A stretch of 64,000 nt of DNA from an uncultured Bacteroidales bacterium (GCA_937891975.1 CALAUA010000001.1:1-64000), one strand, 5' to 3'; shown: positions 10,801-19,231, counted from the first letter of the stretch. Notes: generated by a model not told the origin, from the sequence alone. A program made the numbers and translations.

Positions 10801-11180
10801 GTCTCATCTGCCTCCAACTTGGTAGCAGCACCCGTAAACAAGCGCTTATCTTGCTTTACCATACCAGTAACAACCACCTCTTCCAGCTGCTCGGTATCGC
10901 TCTCAAGAGTAACAGTAATGTTTGGCTTTACTGGAATAGTCACAGTCTTGTAACCCATGTAAGAGATAACCAGATTTTTTACACCTGCAGGCACTGTCAA
11001 CTCAAAGAAACCATCAAAGTCAGTCACTGTACCAACTGTAGTTCCCTCAGCCACAACATTGGCACCAATTGCACCAATACCTGCCTCTTCATACACTGTA
11101 CCCGTAACCTTGGTTTGTGCCATTACACTAACCGCCAAAATTAGGGTCATCATCAAACAGTAAAAACGTTTCATTATCAA
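7818..11180 (-). CDS. SusC/RagA family TonB-dependent transporter
   Basis: A 1120-residue outer-membrane transporter. In order it has a signal peptide ending at AVSVMAQ, a carboxypeptidase-regulatory-like domain (about 24-95, VTGTVYEEAG onwards), a linker with a TonB-box-like stretch (EEVVVTGMV), a plug domain (about 105-230, with IRVRGATSIYG and PLWVVDGVIL), and a long beta-barrel ending in the aromatic-rich strand QFTLTVKLGF. This is the standard SusC layout and length. It is the first gene of the operon and has a clear promoter 90 bases upstream. The substrate cannot be read from sequence. Confidence 0.96.
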   Translation of the reverse strand: MIMKRFYCLMMTLILAVSVMAQTKVTGTVYEEAGIGAIGANVVAEGTTVGTVTDFDGFFELTVPAGVKNLVISYMGYKTVTIPVKPNITVTLESDTEQLEEVVVTGMVKQDKRLFTGAATKLEADETMLSGVADVSRSLEGRAAGVSVQNVSGTFGTAPKIRVRGATSIYGASKPLWVVDGVILEDAVELSADDLSSGDATTLIASAISGINSEDIESFQILKDGSATSIYGARAMAGVIVVTTKKGKAGQSKLNYTGEVTYRMVPSYDDYNICNSQEQMGIYQEFERKGWLEYSSLYAAKNSGVYGRMYALIDAAKGGNVGLPNTPEAKNAYLRAAEFRNTDWFAELFNQTVMHNHSVSFSTGSERARVYASLSAMQDPGWYKASEVARFTGMMNASYDVLPTTSKQKLTVGIATMGSYRKQQAPGTISASTDPINGTVSREFDINPFSYAMNTSRAMDPEETYRRNYCDFNINDELENNYIDIKVTDLKFQGDINWKPVRGLEIAALAAIRYYSSRQEHNIKDDSNQARAYRAGIDPENATIRDSNPYLYSDPDNPLALPETVLPKGGIYDLTEYTLTSMDLRATVAYNADLGKTGDHILNLFAGSELNSTDRQAIWFRGWGYQYNNGGIPYVDYRLFKQSQEEGTDYYSNSFQYLRNLAFFGMATYSYKGRYTINGTLRYEGSNMLGKSRQARWLPTWNVSGSWNAHEENWWAPAFGKAWTYASLKASYSLTADRGPASNSLAVFQSFTPWRPSTSANESAIILAALENSELTYEKKNELNIGVALGFVDNRINVEFDWYRRNNFDLIGYTQTMGVGGVTTKLANDATMESTGCEFTISTTNIKTKDFKWTTDWIFGWAENTITKLDSRSQVYSLVNGVGRTQGRPIGALYSIPFAGLTEEGLPTFFIDAEHTQVVGPGNYADIYFQEYEDIDYLKYEGTIDPKITGSFGNTFSWKGLKLNVFFTYSFGNVLRLDNLCPVYSSDYSDLTASMKEMKNRWMVPGDENVTTIPSIPTVRQMREIDALSNAYSAYNYSTERVAKGDFIRLKELSLAYDLPKKYFEGQNAVSSFGVKLSATNLWLAYADKKLNGRDPEYYNTGGVSSPVPRQFTLTVKLGF

Positions 11181-11270
11181 TATGTTTTTAATTTACGACA
11201 AGTCACGAATTACATTACAATCACTCGCTATTGCCCAGAATTACTATTATCTAAAACAAGAAAAATCGCG

Positions 11271-11302
11271 CAAAGTTACTACTTTTTTCTTGTACCACCA
11301 AA
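11271..11302 (-). promoter_or_regulatory. Promoter of the SusC/SusD operon
   Basis: On the minus strand TAACTTTG (11271-11278) is exactly 20 bases from TTTG (11299-11302), a full match to the Bacteroidetes consensus. The leader would be about 85 bases. Confidence 0.75.
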
Positions 11303-11516
11303 TATTTTTCAAAAAAAATGCCAAATTAGGTGCATTTTTTATGTTTTACAACATATTTTTGACGTAATCGTACATACAGACACCTATTTTTTCAAGGTAC
11401 GCGCGATACGCGCACGCGCTCACGCGAAAATAAGGATGGATTCATTTAATTCAATAAAAATACACTAATTTTAAAAGAATAGTACCCATTTTCTTGCGTA
11501 TATCATTTTTTTACAC
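11303..11516. other. AT-rich divergent intergenic region with a small CG palindrome
   Basis: No gene is seen between the two divergent operons. Most of it is AT-rich. At 11401-11413 GCGCG-ATA-CGCGC is a short perfect palindrome of the kind that also punctuates the heptamer arrays elsewhere in the window, followed by more CG-rich sequence to about 11426. Confidence 0.5.
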
Positions 11517-11524
11517 TACCTTTG
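11493..11524 (+). promoter_or_regulatory. Promoter of the B12 uptake operon
   Basis: CTTG (11493-11496), 20 bases, TACCTTTG (11517-11524). Transcription would begin close to 11531, directly at the 5' side of the cobalamin riboswitch. Confidence 0.7.
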
Positions 11525-11530
11525 CACCGC

Positions 11531-11672
11531 ATTTAGATTTAGGGAAGCAAGTGAGATTCTTGCACAGACCCGCTGCTGTGATTCGCAATCCGATGTTCAC
11601 TATCTCTTAGGTCACTGCCTTTAAGGTGGGAAGGCCGAACAAAAGGAGCGATAAGTCAGAAGACCTGCTACA
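11531..11672 (+). promoter_or_regulatory. Cobalamin (B12) riboswitch
   Basis: The leader carries the family hallmarks: an early GGGAAGC and GTGAGATTC element, the core ACCCGCTGCTGTGA, and the B12-box ending GTCAGAAGACCTGC at 11655-11668. These pair in the established order for cobalamin riboswitches. About 40 bases remain before the btuB start, enough for an expression platform that hides the start region. Known riboswitches of this class lower expression when adenosylcobalamin is plentiful. Confidence 0.95.
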
Positions 11673-11711
11673 TGCATTCGTTGAACGCTCTCGTGGTATA
11701 GGGCTTAAGAC

Positions 11712-13871
11712 ATGAACAGACGATTTCTCATATGGCTTTTCGCACTCTCGTGCTTGGCAGCATTCTCTCAAAACAATGCCGCCGATAACCTATATCCGAT
11801 AACCGATAGCGTAGCGTCCGTTATGTCCGATTCTTCGGACATCGCCCGTTATATCGACTTAGATGAGTACACCATCACCGCTCGCATCAAAGAGAAGGAT
11901 ATCATTATCCCTCAGACACTTGCGGGCGTGCAACTCAAGAAGATGAATGCCCTCAGCGTAGCCGATGCCATCCGCTATTTCTCGGGCGTGCAGATCAAAG
12001 ATTATGGTGGCGTGGGAGGTATCAAAACCGTGAATATCCGCAGCATGGGTACCAACCATATGGGCGTGTATTACAATGGCGTACAACTTGGCAATGCCCA
12101 AAACGGACAAATCGACCTCGGCAAATATTCGCTCGAAAACATCGAAGAAATCCAGCTCTACAACGGCCAGAAGTCCGACATCTGGCAGTCGGCGCGCGAG
12201 TTTGGTGCTGCGGGAAGTATCTACCTCACCACTCGCCGTCCGCGTTTCGAGGCAGGCAAGGCCTTCAACGTGAAAGCTCAGATGCGTGCAGGCAGTTTTG
12301 CGCTTATCAATCCGAGTCTGCTGTTCGATATCCGCCTCAGCGAAACGATGTCGATTACGGCGAATGCCGAACTCGTTTCCTCCGATGGCAAGTATCCTTT
12401 CCGCTATCGCCGCGTCACTCCGTCGGGCGAAGTGGCATACGACACTACCGCCATCCGCCAGAATGGCGACATCAACGCCATCCGCGTGGAAGCCGCTGTC
12501 AATCACTACTATAGCAACACGGGCTTCTGGAAACTGCAACTCTATCACTACAACTCCGAGCGCGGTGTGCCGGGTGCGATTGTGAATAATGTGTGGCGCA
12601 ATGGCGAACGCCTTTGGGACCGCAACTCCTTTGTGCAAGCCACTTGGCAAGATGAGTTGTTTAATCGTTGGTCGGTGCGTGCGAACATGAAGTACGCCAA
12701 TGACTATACGCGCTATATCAACAACGACGACAAACTCATCCGTGTGGAGAACCAATACCTGCAACAGGAGTTCTACTTCACTATGGCGCACAAAGTGCGT
12801 ATCTTCGATTGGTGGGACGTCAGTGCAGCATACGATGTGCAGTACAACCAACTCAGCATGTTCCTCGACGCGCACCGTTGGACACATTGGCTTAGCGCAG
12901 CCACCGCTATCAACGTGAAGAATTATTTGCGCGTGCAGGCAAGCGTGCTGGGGACTTTTGTAAAGGACCTTCCCCAACCCTCCCTTCAAGGGAGGGAGTT
13001 CTCCCCCTTTAAAGGGGGAGGTAGAGAGGGTCATTTCACTCCCGCCCTCTTCCTCTCCTACCGCCCTACTCAGCTCGTTGACCTCCGCCTTAATGCTTTC
13101 TACAAACAGAGCTACCGCTATCCTACTTTCAACGACCTCTACTATACCGACATGGGCAACGCCTACCTCAAACCCGAATTGGCAAAGCAACATAACGTGG
13201 GTTTGAGTTTCACGCAGCCATTCCGTATAGCTGAGAAGCGCGGTTCGGAGTTCCGACTCAATGCCGATTACTACTATAACCGCATTTCCGATAAGATTAT
13301 CGCCTATCCCAAGGGGCAACAGTTCCGTTGGACGATGCTCAACCTCGGATTGGTCAAAATCAACGGTTTAGACGTCAATGCGCAACTGCATTTTGACCTG
13401 CCATTGGACTTTTACCTCACCGCCAAAGCGCAATACACTTACCAAACTGCGATTGATGTCACCGACCCAAACGATTCGTATTACGGTGATCAGATACCCT
13501 ATATCCCATGGCATTCGGGTAGTGCTGTAGGTATGTTCGGTTGGCAAAACGACTGGCAACAATATGGCTTAAACTACAGTTTCATTTATGTTGGCGAACG
13601 CTATAATCAGCAAGAGAATATTATCTATAATTACACCCAACCTTGGTACACCCACGACTTGAGTGTATTTGGCGAATGGAATATCCATCCTACAGCGAAG
13701 CGATCTACAGGCGTAGCCGATCTACCATCTACAGCGAAGCGATCTATCTCTCCGATAACCTTGCGCGTAGCGCTAGATGTAAATAATCTGCTATCACAAG
13801 ACTACGATGTGATTATCAATTACCCCATGCCTAAACGAAATTATAAATGTACGGTAAGTATAACATATTGA
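11712..13871 (+). CDS. btuB: TonB-dependent vitamin B12 receptor BtuB
   Basis: A 719-residue outer-membrane receptor for cobalamin. It has a signal peptide (to about residue 20, ending AAFSQ), then a plug domain from about residue 65 (VADAIRYFSGVQIKDYGGVG, IRSMGTNHMGVYYNGVQLG) and a beta-barrel to the C-terminus. The B12 assignment rests on the riboswitch in front and btuF, btuC and btuD behind. Two oddities lie inside the frame. At 12967-13028 two GGGAGG palindromes encode about 20 extra residues in the barrel, probably a surface loop. At 13687-13748 heptamers ATCTACA alternate with GCGAAGCG palindromes. Its 3' end overlaps the next gene by 25 bases. Confidence 0.93.
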   Translation: MNRRFLIWLFALSCLAAFSQNNAADNLYPITDSVASVMSDSSDIARYIDLDEYTITARIKEKDIIIPQTLAGVQLKKMNALSVADAIRYFSGVQIKDYGGVGGIKTVNIRSMGTNHMGVYYNGVQLGNAQNGQIDLGKYSLENIEEIQLYNGQKSDIWQSAREFGAAGSIYLTTRRPRFEAGKAFNVKAQMRAGSFALINPSLLFDIRLSETMSITANAELVSSDGKYPFRYRRVTPSGEVAYDTTAIRQNGDINAIRVEAAVNHYYSNTGFWKLQLYHYNSERGVPGAIVNNVWRNGERLWDRNSFVQATWQDELFNRWSVRANMKYANDYTRYINNDDKLIRVENQYLQQEFYFTMAHKVRIFDWWDVSAAYDVQYNQLSMFLDAHRWTHWLSAATAINVKNYLRVQASVLGTFVKDLPQPSLQGREFSPFKGGGREGHFTPALFLSYRPTQLVDLRLNAFYKQSYRYPTFNDLYYTDMGNAYLKPELAKQHNVGLSFTQPFRIAEKRGSEFRLNADYYYNRISDKIIAYPKGQQFRWTMLNLGLVKINGLDVNAQLHFDLPLDFYLTAKAQYTYQTAIDVTDPNDSYYGDQIPYIPWHSGSAVGMFGWQNDWQQYGLNYSFIYVGERYNQQENIIYNYTQPWYTHDLSVFGEWNIHPTAKRSTGVADLPSTAKRSISPITLRVALDVNNLLSQDYDVIINYPMPKRNYKCTVSITY
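12967..13028. repeat. Paired GGGAGG palindromes inside btuB
   Basis: CCCTCCC (12978-12984) pairs with GGGAGGG (12990-12996), and 13001-13020 is a perfect 20-base palindrome of C-run, TTTAAA and G-run. The reading frame stays open through both. Relatives lie at 14797, 18342, 39962, 47796, 60384 and 60899. Confidence 0.85.
13687..13748. repeat. Compound heptamer/palindrome repeat inside btuB
   Basis: Heptamers ATCTACA (13703), ATCTACC (13720), ATCTACA (13727) and ATCTATC (13742) are separated by GCGAAGCG (13695 and 13734) and GGCGTAGCCG (13710). It is in frame and encodes the repeated residues TAKRS. Confidence 0.8.
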
Positions 13872-15037
13872 TTGGGGCTATTGGCTATTGGTTATTGGCT
13901 ATTGGCTTATTGAGTTGTCGTACCGACGAGGTTACCTACCCATCTGAGTACGAGGTTTTGCCGATGGAATCGAGAGAATTGAGCAGTTTTGCATCCAACG
14001 AACCTATAGGCATGTACCTACTCAACGAAGGTAATATGGGTAGCAACAAAGCCACTATTGACTACCTTGATTTCTGCAACGGCATCTATATCCGTAATAT
14101 CTATGGCGAACGCAATCCGAATGTGGTGAAAGAGTTAGGTGATGTCGGCAATGATATACAAATCTATGGCAATCGCCTATATGCGGTGATCAACTGCTCG
14201 CACAAAGTGGAGGTGATGGATGCCCGTACCTGTCGCCGTATTGGTCAAGTAGATATCCCCAATTGCCGATATATTAATTTTTATGACGGAAAAGCTTATG
14301 TTAGTTCGTATGTGGGTCCCGTGAGTATTGACCCTAATGCCCAACTAGGTGCCGTCTTTGAGATTGATACGGCTACCTTGCAGATCACTCGCAAGGTGAC
14401 TGTAGGTTATCAACCCGAAGAATTGGTGGTATATAATGAGCATATTTATGTGGTGAATTCGGGTGGATATAGAGCTCCTGACTACGATTCTACGATGTCG
14501 GTCATCTCCCTTAAAGACTTCCGTCAAGTGCAGAAGATTCCTGTTTGCCTCAATCCTCACCGCTTGCGCAAAGACCAATACAATCAATTGTGGATCACAT
14601 CTCGTGGAGACTATAAAGATGTTCAACCACAACTCATTTGTTTCTCGCCTGCGACCAACAGCCAATTGTCAATTGCCAATGCGCCAGCAGCAAGCGAAAT
14701 GGTAATAGTAGGCGATAGTATGTATTATTATGGTTCGCATTGGAACGAGCAAACAATGTCCAACACCATCACGTATGGAGTCCTCAATATTAAAGACTCC
14801 CTTTCCTTTAGGGAGGGGGTGGGGGTAGGCTCATCTTTTATTACCGATGGAACCGAGAAAAACATCAAGATTCCTTACGGCATACAAGTCAATCCTTATA
14901 ATGGTGATATATATGTTACAGATGCTAAAAACTATGTTTCAAGTGGTCAATTACATTGCTACTCGCGCGAAGGCAAACGCAAGTGGTCTGTGCGCACGGG
15001 TGATATCCCTGCTCATATGTGCTTTATCTATCGTTAG
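13847..15037 (+). CDS. BtuG-like surface beta-propeller lipoprotein
   Basis: A 396-residue lipoprotein with a YncE/DUF5074-like propeller. The signal peptide ends GLLSC and the mature part shows repeated blade motifs (IGMYLLNEGNMGSN, DIQIYGNRLYAVINCSHKVE, PEELVVYNEHIYVVNSGG). In Bacteroides the propeller BtuG sits beside BtuB and captures B12 with very high affinity at the cell surface; position and fold make this its likely counterpart, though sequence alone does not prove it. The hydrophobic core of the signal peptide is written by a heptamer array (13881-13908). Another array (14652-14679) and a GGGAGG palindrome (14797-14817) lie in frame in the body. It overlaps btuB by 25 bases. Confidence 0.8.
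   Translation: MYGKYNILIGAIGYWLLAIGLLSCRTDEVTYPSEYEVLPMESRELSSFASNEPIGMYLLNEGNMGSNKATIDYLDFCNGIYIRNIYGERNPNVVKELGDVGNDIQIYGNRLYAVINCSHKVEVMDARTCRRIGQVDIPNCRYINFYDGKAYVSSYVGPVSIDPNAQLGAVFEIDTATLQITRKVTVGYQPEELVVYNEHIYVVNSGGYRAPDYDSTMSVISLKDFRQVQKIPVCLNPHRLRKDQYNQLWITSRGDYKDVQPQLICFSPATNSQLSIANAPAASEMVIVGDSMYYYGSHWNEQTMSNTITYGVLNIKDSLSFREGVGVGSSFITDGTEKNIKIPYGIQVNPYNGDIYVTDAKNYVSSGQLHCYSREGKRKWSVRTGDIPAHMCFIYR
13881..13908. repeat. Heptamer array TTGGCTA in a signal peptide
   Basis: Four units of 7 bases (TTGGCTA, TTGGTTA, TTGGCTA, TTGGCTT) encode the hydrophobic stretch YWLLAIGLL of the BtuG-like lipoprotein. Confidence 0.85.
14652..14679. repeat. Heptamer array (nnnnCAA) inside the BtuG-like gene
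   Basis: Four units (CGACCAA, CAGCCAA, TTGTCAA, TTGCCAA), in frame, encoding TNSQLSIAN. Confidence 0.75.
14797..14832. repeat. GGGAGG palindrome inside the BtuG-like gene
   Basis: CTCCCT (14797) pairs with AGGGAG (14810-14815), followed by a G-rich tail ending GGTAGGC. It is in frame and encodes FREGVGVG. Confidence 0.75.
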
Positions 15038-16169
15038 TTGCGAGCAACCCGAAACACCGATGGTCGGCCTTGGTATAGATGACACCTATACTATTGAGCG
15101 TATGCGCACGCTTATCCTTCATCCTGAGTATGAGGGTGAGCACTATGCATGGCGAATGGGGGATGAGGTCATTAGTACCGAACGCGACCTAATTTTCTGT
15201 CAAGCAGAGGCAGGCACGTATAATTTACAATTGGAAATTCATAATGATTATCCATTCTACCAAATTAAACATCAAACAAAGATTGTTGTCTTCGACGAAG
15301 AAGTGGCGTATTCACCGTATATTTCTAAGGTGCTGGAGTATAATCCTGCTCCAGGACAGTTTATCAACACCATGCCTGAGTACGAAGAAGGCGACACCTA
15401 TCAAACCATGCTTGGTAAGGTAGAAGATGCCATTACTGGCACTAGCCGCAGTCTAATCTCACTCGGTAGTTGGGGTGGATATGTAACCTTTGCTTTCGAC
15501 CACTCCGTAGTGAATGCCCCTAATTTGCCCGATTTCACCGTAGAAGGCAACGCTTTCTATGCTTCAGCAGGCAACCGCAACGGCAGTAGCGAACCAGGTA
15601 TTGTGATGGTCAGTATAGATGTGAATCAAAATGGTCTGCCAGATGACCCGTTCTACGAACTTGCGGGTAGCGAACACACCCACTCTGCCACCATACACCA
15701 ATACTCCCTTACCTACCACCGCACCCCTGCCACTCACACTCCGCAGCCCGATATAAAGAACTCCCTCACCGACACCACCTATATTTTGTGGCACAACAAT
15801 CAAGGCGAGCAGGGGTATGTACACAAGAACACTTTCCATTCACAAGACTATTATCCTCTTTGGTTTACCGATTCTACACTTACTTTCTATGGTACTCGCT
15901 TGCCAGACAATGCTGTGGACAAGAGCGGAAAAGGCAATATGTGGGTGCAAACAGCATACGATTATGGCTATGCAGACAGCCATCCTAATGATAGTATCAG
16001 CCGCTGTTCGTTTGACATCGCTTGGGCAGTTACCGCCGAAGGCGAGCCTGTTAACTTGCCATGTGCCGACTTCGTGCGTGTCTATACGGGTGTACACCAG
16101 CAATGTGGGTGGATAGGCGAGATATCTACCGAGATTTCTCATGCGCGCGACTTGAATATAGAGGAATAA
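15000..16169 (+). CDS. PKD-like cell-surface lipoprotein of the B12 locus
   Basis: The mature protein begins at a lipobox IVSC followed by EQPETP. The N-terminal part (YEGEHYAWRMGDEVIS, GTYNLQLEI) looks like a PKD-type fold. A conserved region follows with SLGSWGGYVTFAFDHSV and a calcium-loop-like DVNQNGLPDD. Homologues without assigned function sit in Bacteroides B12 loci. The start is unclear: the frame is open well upstream inside the previous gene, and GTG at 15000 gives the smallest overlap (38 bases) but a signal peptide lacking the usual Lys/Arg; ATG at 14928 restores those charges with a 110-base overlap. A role in surface B12 capture is inference from position. Confidence 0.75.
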   Translation: MISLLICALSIVSCEQPETPMVGLGIDDTYTIERMRTLILHPEYEGEHYAWRMGDEVISTERDLIFCQAEAGTYNLQLEIHNDYPFYQIKHQTKIVVFDEEVAYSPYISKVLEYNPAPGQFINTMPEYEEGDTYQTMLGKVEDAITGTSRSLISLGSWGGYVTFAFDHSVVNAPNLPDFTVEGNAFYASAGNRNGSSEPGIVMVSIDVNQNGLPDDPFYELAGSEHTHSATIHQYSLTYHRTPATHTPQPDIKNSLTDTTYILWHNNQGEQGYVHKNTFHSQDYYPLWFTDSTLTFYGTRLPDNAVDKSGKGNMWVQTAYDYGYADSHPNDSISRCSFDIAWAVTAEGEPVNLPCADFVRVYTGVHQQCGWIGEISTEISHARDLNIEE

Positions 16170-16176
16170 CCCTTTA

Positions 16177-17325
16177 ATGAAAAAGCAATATTTACATACT
16201 ATCATTCTATGCGCCATCGTATGGTGCATGTGTTCGTGTGGTTCATCTGGCAATATTGATGATTACAACCTGGAGGTTTATATCCCCACATATGCCACAG
16301 GTTTTCGCATTGTAGGTGCAGAGGGCAAGCAGAGCACCATCATCCGGGTGACTAATCCGTGGCAAAGTGCCAACGATGTAGAGACAATGCTCTTTATCGC
16401 TCGTGGAGGCGAGAAAGCGCCCGATGGTTTCCGTGGTCAAGTGCTGCAAGGCGATGCTGAGCGAGTGGTATGTATGTCGTCCACCCATATTGCTATGCTT
16501 GATGCCATAGGAGCTATAGAGAGCGTAGTGGGCGTGTCGGGCAAGGATTTCATCACCAACCCCTATATTGTGGCTAATCAACATACTATCCCCGATGTGG
16601 GGTATGACGGTAATATGAATTTCGAACTTCTCGTGGCGCAACAACCTGATATTGTACTTCTCTTTGGTGTAACGGGTGCATGTGTCATGGAGTCTAAACT
16701 CGATGAATTAGGTATTCCGTATATGTATATTGGCGAGTATGTAGAAGAAGATCCTTTAGGAAAGACCGAATGGCTTATTGCCATTGCTGAGATTGTTGGT
16801 TGCCGAAAGCACGGCATCACTTATTTTTCTGAAGTGCCAAAATGCTACGAGCATCTTAAGTCTTTAGCCGCTTCAGCCCAAACTCCCACTCCCAAAGTAA
16901 TGATCAACACACCATACGCCGACTCGTGGTTTATGGCTTCTGCCACCAGCTATGTAGCACGACTGATTGCAGATGCAGGAGGCGATTATATTTATAAGAA
17001 AAACACCTCTAACCACTCTTTGCCAATTGATATGGAGGAGGCGGCATTACTGACTACCCAAGCCGATGTATGGATTAATGTGGGCAATGTCAATTCTGTG
17101 GACGATTTGTGTCGCCAGTTCCCTAAGTTTGCCAAGATGCCTTGCGTGCAACGGGGCGAAGTGTACAATTGCGACAAACGCAGAATCACTGGTGGAGGCA
17201 ACGATTATTGGGAGTCGGGTGTAGTGCAACCTGATGTTGTTTTGCGCGATTTAATCAAGATTTTTCATCCTGAATTAGAATCAGACAAAGAGTTCGTTTA
17301 TTATAGAAAACTCCCCAACCCTTAA
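16177..17325 (+). CDS. btuF: B12 ABC transporter substrate-binding lipoprotein BtuF
   Basis: A 382-residue periplasmic binding protein of the BtuF/FecB type. It has a lipoprotein signal (CMCSC, Cys21) and two lobes. The first has the family motif RVVCMSSTHIAMLDAIGAIESVVG-type opening followed by YDGNMNFELLVAQQPDIVL; the second has VMINTPYADSW and a C-terminal RGEVYNCDKR. It delivers cobalamin to BtuC across the periplasm. It begins 7 bases after the PKD-like gene and ends 12 bases before btuC, so they are co-transcribed. Homologous proteins bind haem or siderophores; the riboswitch makes B12 the best reading. Confidence 0.88.
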   Translation: MKKQYLHTIILCAIVWCMCSCGSSGNIDDYNLEVYIPTYATGFRIVGAEGKQSTIIRVTNPWQSANDVETMLFIARGGEKAPDGFRGQVLQGDAERVVCMSSTHIAMLDAIGAIESVVGVSGKDFITNPYIVANQHTIPDVGYDGNMNFELLVAQQPDIVLLFGVTGACVMESKLDELGIPYMYIGEYVEEDPLGKTEWLIAIAEIVGCRKHGITYFSEVPKCYEHLKSLAASAQTPTPKVMINTPYADSWFMASATSYVARLIADAGGDYIYKKNTSNHSLPIDMEEAALLTTQADVWINVGNVNSVDDLCRQFPKFAKMPCVQRGEVYNCDKRRITGGGNDYWESGVVQPDVVLRDLIKIFHPELESDKEFVYYRKLPNP

Positions 17326-17337
17326 AACTTTTATAAC

Positions 17338-18342
17338 ATGCAGCGTCATTCTACCATATTATTTGTCATCTTATCGCTCCTGCTGGTCATTCTGTTTGTA
17401 CTTGACCTGCTCATCGGCTCTGTTCATATCCCGCTTCGCGATATTTTGGGTGCACTATTTGGCGGAGATGTAGATGCTGCCACGCGCCTTATCGTGTTGG
17501 ATATTCGCCTCATCAAAGCTATTGTGGCAGTATTGGCGGGCATAGCACTATCGGTCAGCGGTTTGCAGATGCAGACGCTTTTCCGCAACCCATTGGCAGG
17601 CCCCTATGTGTTGGGTATTAGTTCGGGTGCCAGTCTAGGTGTGGCTATCTTTATTTTAGGTATGCCATTGTTGGGTGTAGCAACCAATAGTACCTTGTCG
17701 TCTATCGGCACCGCGGGTGCTGCGTGGTTAGGCGCGGCATTGATTCTCGCTTTTGTAGCTTCCGTCAGCACCCGAATCAAAGACATTATGGTCATCCTTA
17801 TTCTAGGTATGATGATTTCTTCGGGCGTGAGTGCAGTAGTGCAGATTCTACAATATTTGAGCAACGAGGAAGCGCTCAAATCCTTTGTTATCTGGACAAT
17901 GGGTTCGTTGGGCGATGTCACGAGTAGCCAACTCATGCTCTTACTGCCTGCGGTATTGATTGGTTTGGTCGTGTCAGTGGCAGTAATCAAACCACTGAAC
18001 TTGCTCCTTCTCGGCGAACAATACGCTCGCACTATGGGATTGAATGTCCGCCGTTCGCGCTATCTGATATTCCTCTCCACCACCCTGTTGGCGGGTACTG
18101 TGACTGCTTTTTGCGGTCCTATTGGCTTTGTGGGCTTGGCTATTCCGCATATTGCTCGCATGCTATTTTGCAATGCCGATCATCGTGTCCTCTTGCCTGC
18201 CACCGCTTTGTGTGGAGCAGTTATCTTGCTCGGCTGCGATATTATCTCCAAATGGCTCACACTGCCTATCAACACCATCACCGCCCTACTCGGTATCCCA
18301 ATCGTCATTTGGGTCGTTATTCGCAATAAATCTATAGTATAA
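17338..18342 (+). CDS. btuC: B12 ABC transporter permease BtuC
   Basis: A 334-residue FecCD-family permease with about ten transmembrane helices. Conserved blocks are RLIKAIVAVLAGIALSVSGL, MQTLFRNPLAGPYVLGIS, and near the end FCGPIGFVGLAIPHIARML, the loop that contacts the ATPase. It forms the channel for cobalamin with BtuD. A GGGAGG palindrome fills the 28 bases between its stop codon and btuD. Confidence 0.93.
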   Translation: MQRHSTILFVILSLLLVILFVLDLLIGSVHIPLRDILGALFGGDVDAATRLIVLDIRLIKAIVAVLAGIALSVSGLQMQTLFRNPLAGPYVLGISSGASLGVAIFILGMPLLGVATNSTLSSIGTAGAAWLGAALILAFVASVSTRIKDIMVILILGMMISSGVSAVVQILQYLSNEEALKSFVIWTMGSLGDVTSSQLMLLLPAVLIGLVVSVAVIKPLNLLLLGEQYARTMGLNVRRSRYLIFLSTTLLAGTVTAFCGPIGFVGLAIPHIARMLFCNADHRVLLPATALCGAVILLGCDIISKWLTLPINTITALLGIPIVIWVVIRNKSIV

Positions 18343-18374
18343 GCCTACCCCTAACCCCTCCCTAAAGGGAATGG
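18342..18374. repeat. GGGAGG-type palindrome between btuC and btuD
   Basis: CCTACCCCTAACCCCTCCCT followed by AAAGGGAATGG belongs to the same family as the copies in btuB and polA. Its right end reaches the start region of btuD. Confidence 0.7.
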
Positions 18375-18388
18375 AGATTAAATTGAAT

Positions 18389-19114
18389 ATGATTGAATTA
18401 AGAAATATAGCATTAGGATACGATAGCCAGCACCTGCTATTAGACAATGTATCCACCACTTTCACTTGTGGTACAACGACTGCGCTCATTGGTCGCAATG
18501 GTACAGGCAAATCCACATTGCTGCGTGCTATCGTTGGTTCTGAACCGCTCAAGCATGGTTCTGTTCTTATCAACGGCATTGACATTCAGCAGATTACTCC
18601 TCAGCAACTTGCGCAACAGGTGGCTTTCGTGACTACCGAACGTATCCGCATCGCTAATCTCTCGTGCCGGGATGTGGTAGCTCTTGGCAGGGCACCCTAC
18701 ACCAATTGGATAGGTCGTATGCAACCCGAAGACGAGACCATTGTCATGCAGTCGCTTGAGAAAGTAGGCATGGCGTCTTATGCCTTCCGCACCATGGATA
18801 AGATGTCGGACGGCGAATGTCAACGCGTGATGATTGCCCGTGCTTTAGCGCAGCAAACGCCTATTATCTTACTCGACGAACCGACATCGTTTTTAGATAT
18901 GCCTAACCGATATGACTTGTGCCGATTGCTTGCTGATTTGGCACATCAGGAAAACAAATGCATTATCTTCTCCACCCACGAACTAGATATTGCCCAGTCG
19001 CTCTGCGATACGATTGCGCTCATCGATTCGCCCACCATGCACCATCTCCCGACTCAAGAGATGATTCATAGCGGACATATAGACAAGCTTTTCAAGATAC
19101 AAAACAAGATATAA
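18389..19114 (+). CDS. btuD: B12 ABC transporter ATPase BtuD
   Basis: An ABC ATPase, 241 residues from ATG 18389, which is preceded by GGAG at 18373; an in-frame ATG at 18371 lies in the palindromic repeat and is less likely. Walker A is GRNGTGKST, the signature is MSDGECQR (Gly-for-Gln variation of LSGGQ with Asp), and Walker B is PIILLDEPTSFLD. It powers cobalamin import through BtuC. The signature MSDGE is common in the FecE/BtuD group. Confidence 0.92.
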   Translation: MIELRNIALGYDSQHLLLDNVSTTFTCGTTTALIGRNGTGKSTLLRAIVGSEPLKHGSVLINGIDIQQITPQQLAQQVAFVTTERIRIANLSCRDVVALGRAPYTNWIGRMQPEDETIVMQSLEKVGMASYAFRTMDKMSDGECQRVMIARALAQQTPIILLDEPTSFLDMPNRYDLCRLLADLAHQENKCIIFSTHELDIAQSLCDTIALIDSPTMHHLPTQEMIHSGHIDKLFKIQNKI

Positions 19115-19175
19115 CTACTATTTAGAAAATAAGTTGTTAGATGCAGTTGGCATTTTTTAAAGTTTCGCTAATATG

Positions 19176-19207
19176 TTTGCATAAGTGTAATATTTGTAGT
19201 ACCTTTG
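19176..19207 (+). promoter_or_regulatory. Promoter of the YidE-type transporter
   Basis: TTTG (19176-19179), 20 bases, TACCTTTG (19200-19207): a perfect consensus. It rules out the upstream in-frame ATG at 19205 as the start of the next gene. Confidence 0.8.
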
Positions 19208-19231
19208 CAGAGAAATTCAAAACGATACAGT

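Noticed and set aside
11859..13319. Long minus-strand open frame (486 codons) opposite btuB
   Set aside because: It lies fully antisense to a gene with clear TonB-receptor motifs, has no signal or domain, and is explained by the codon use of btuB.
18440..18823. Minus-strand frame opposite btuD
   Set aside because: It is antisense to an ABC ATPase with intact Walker motifs.
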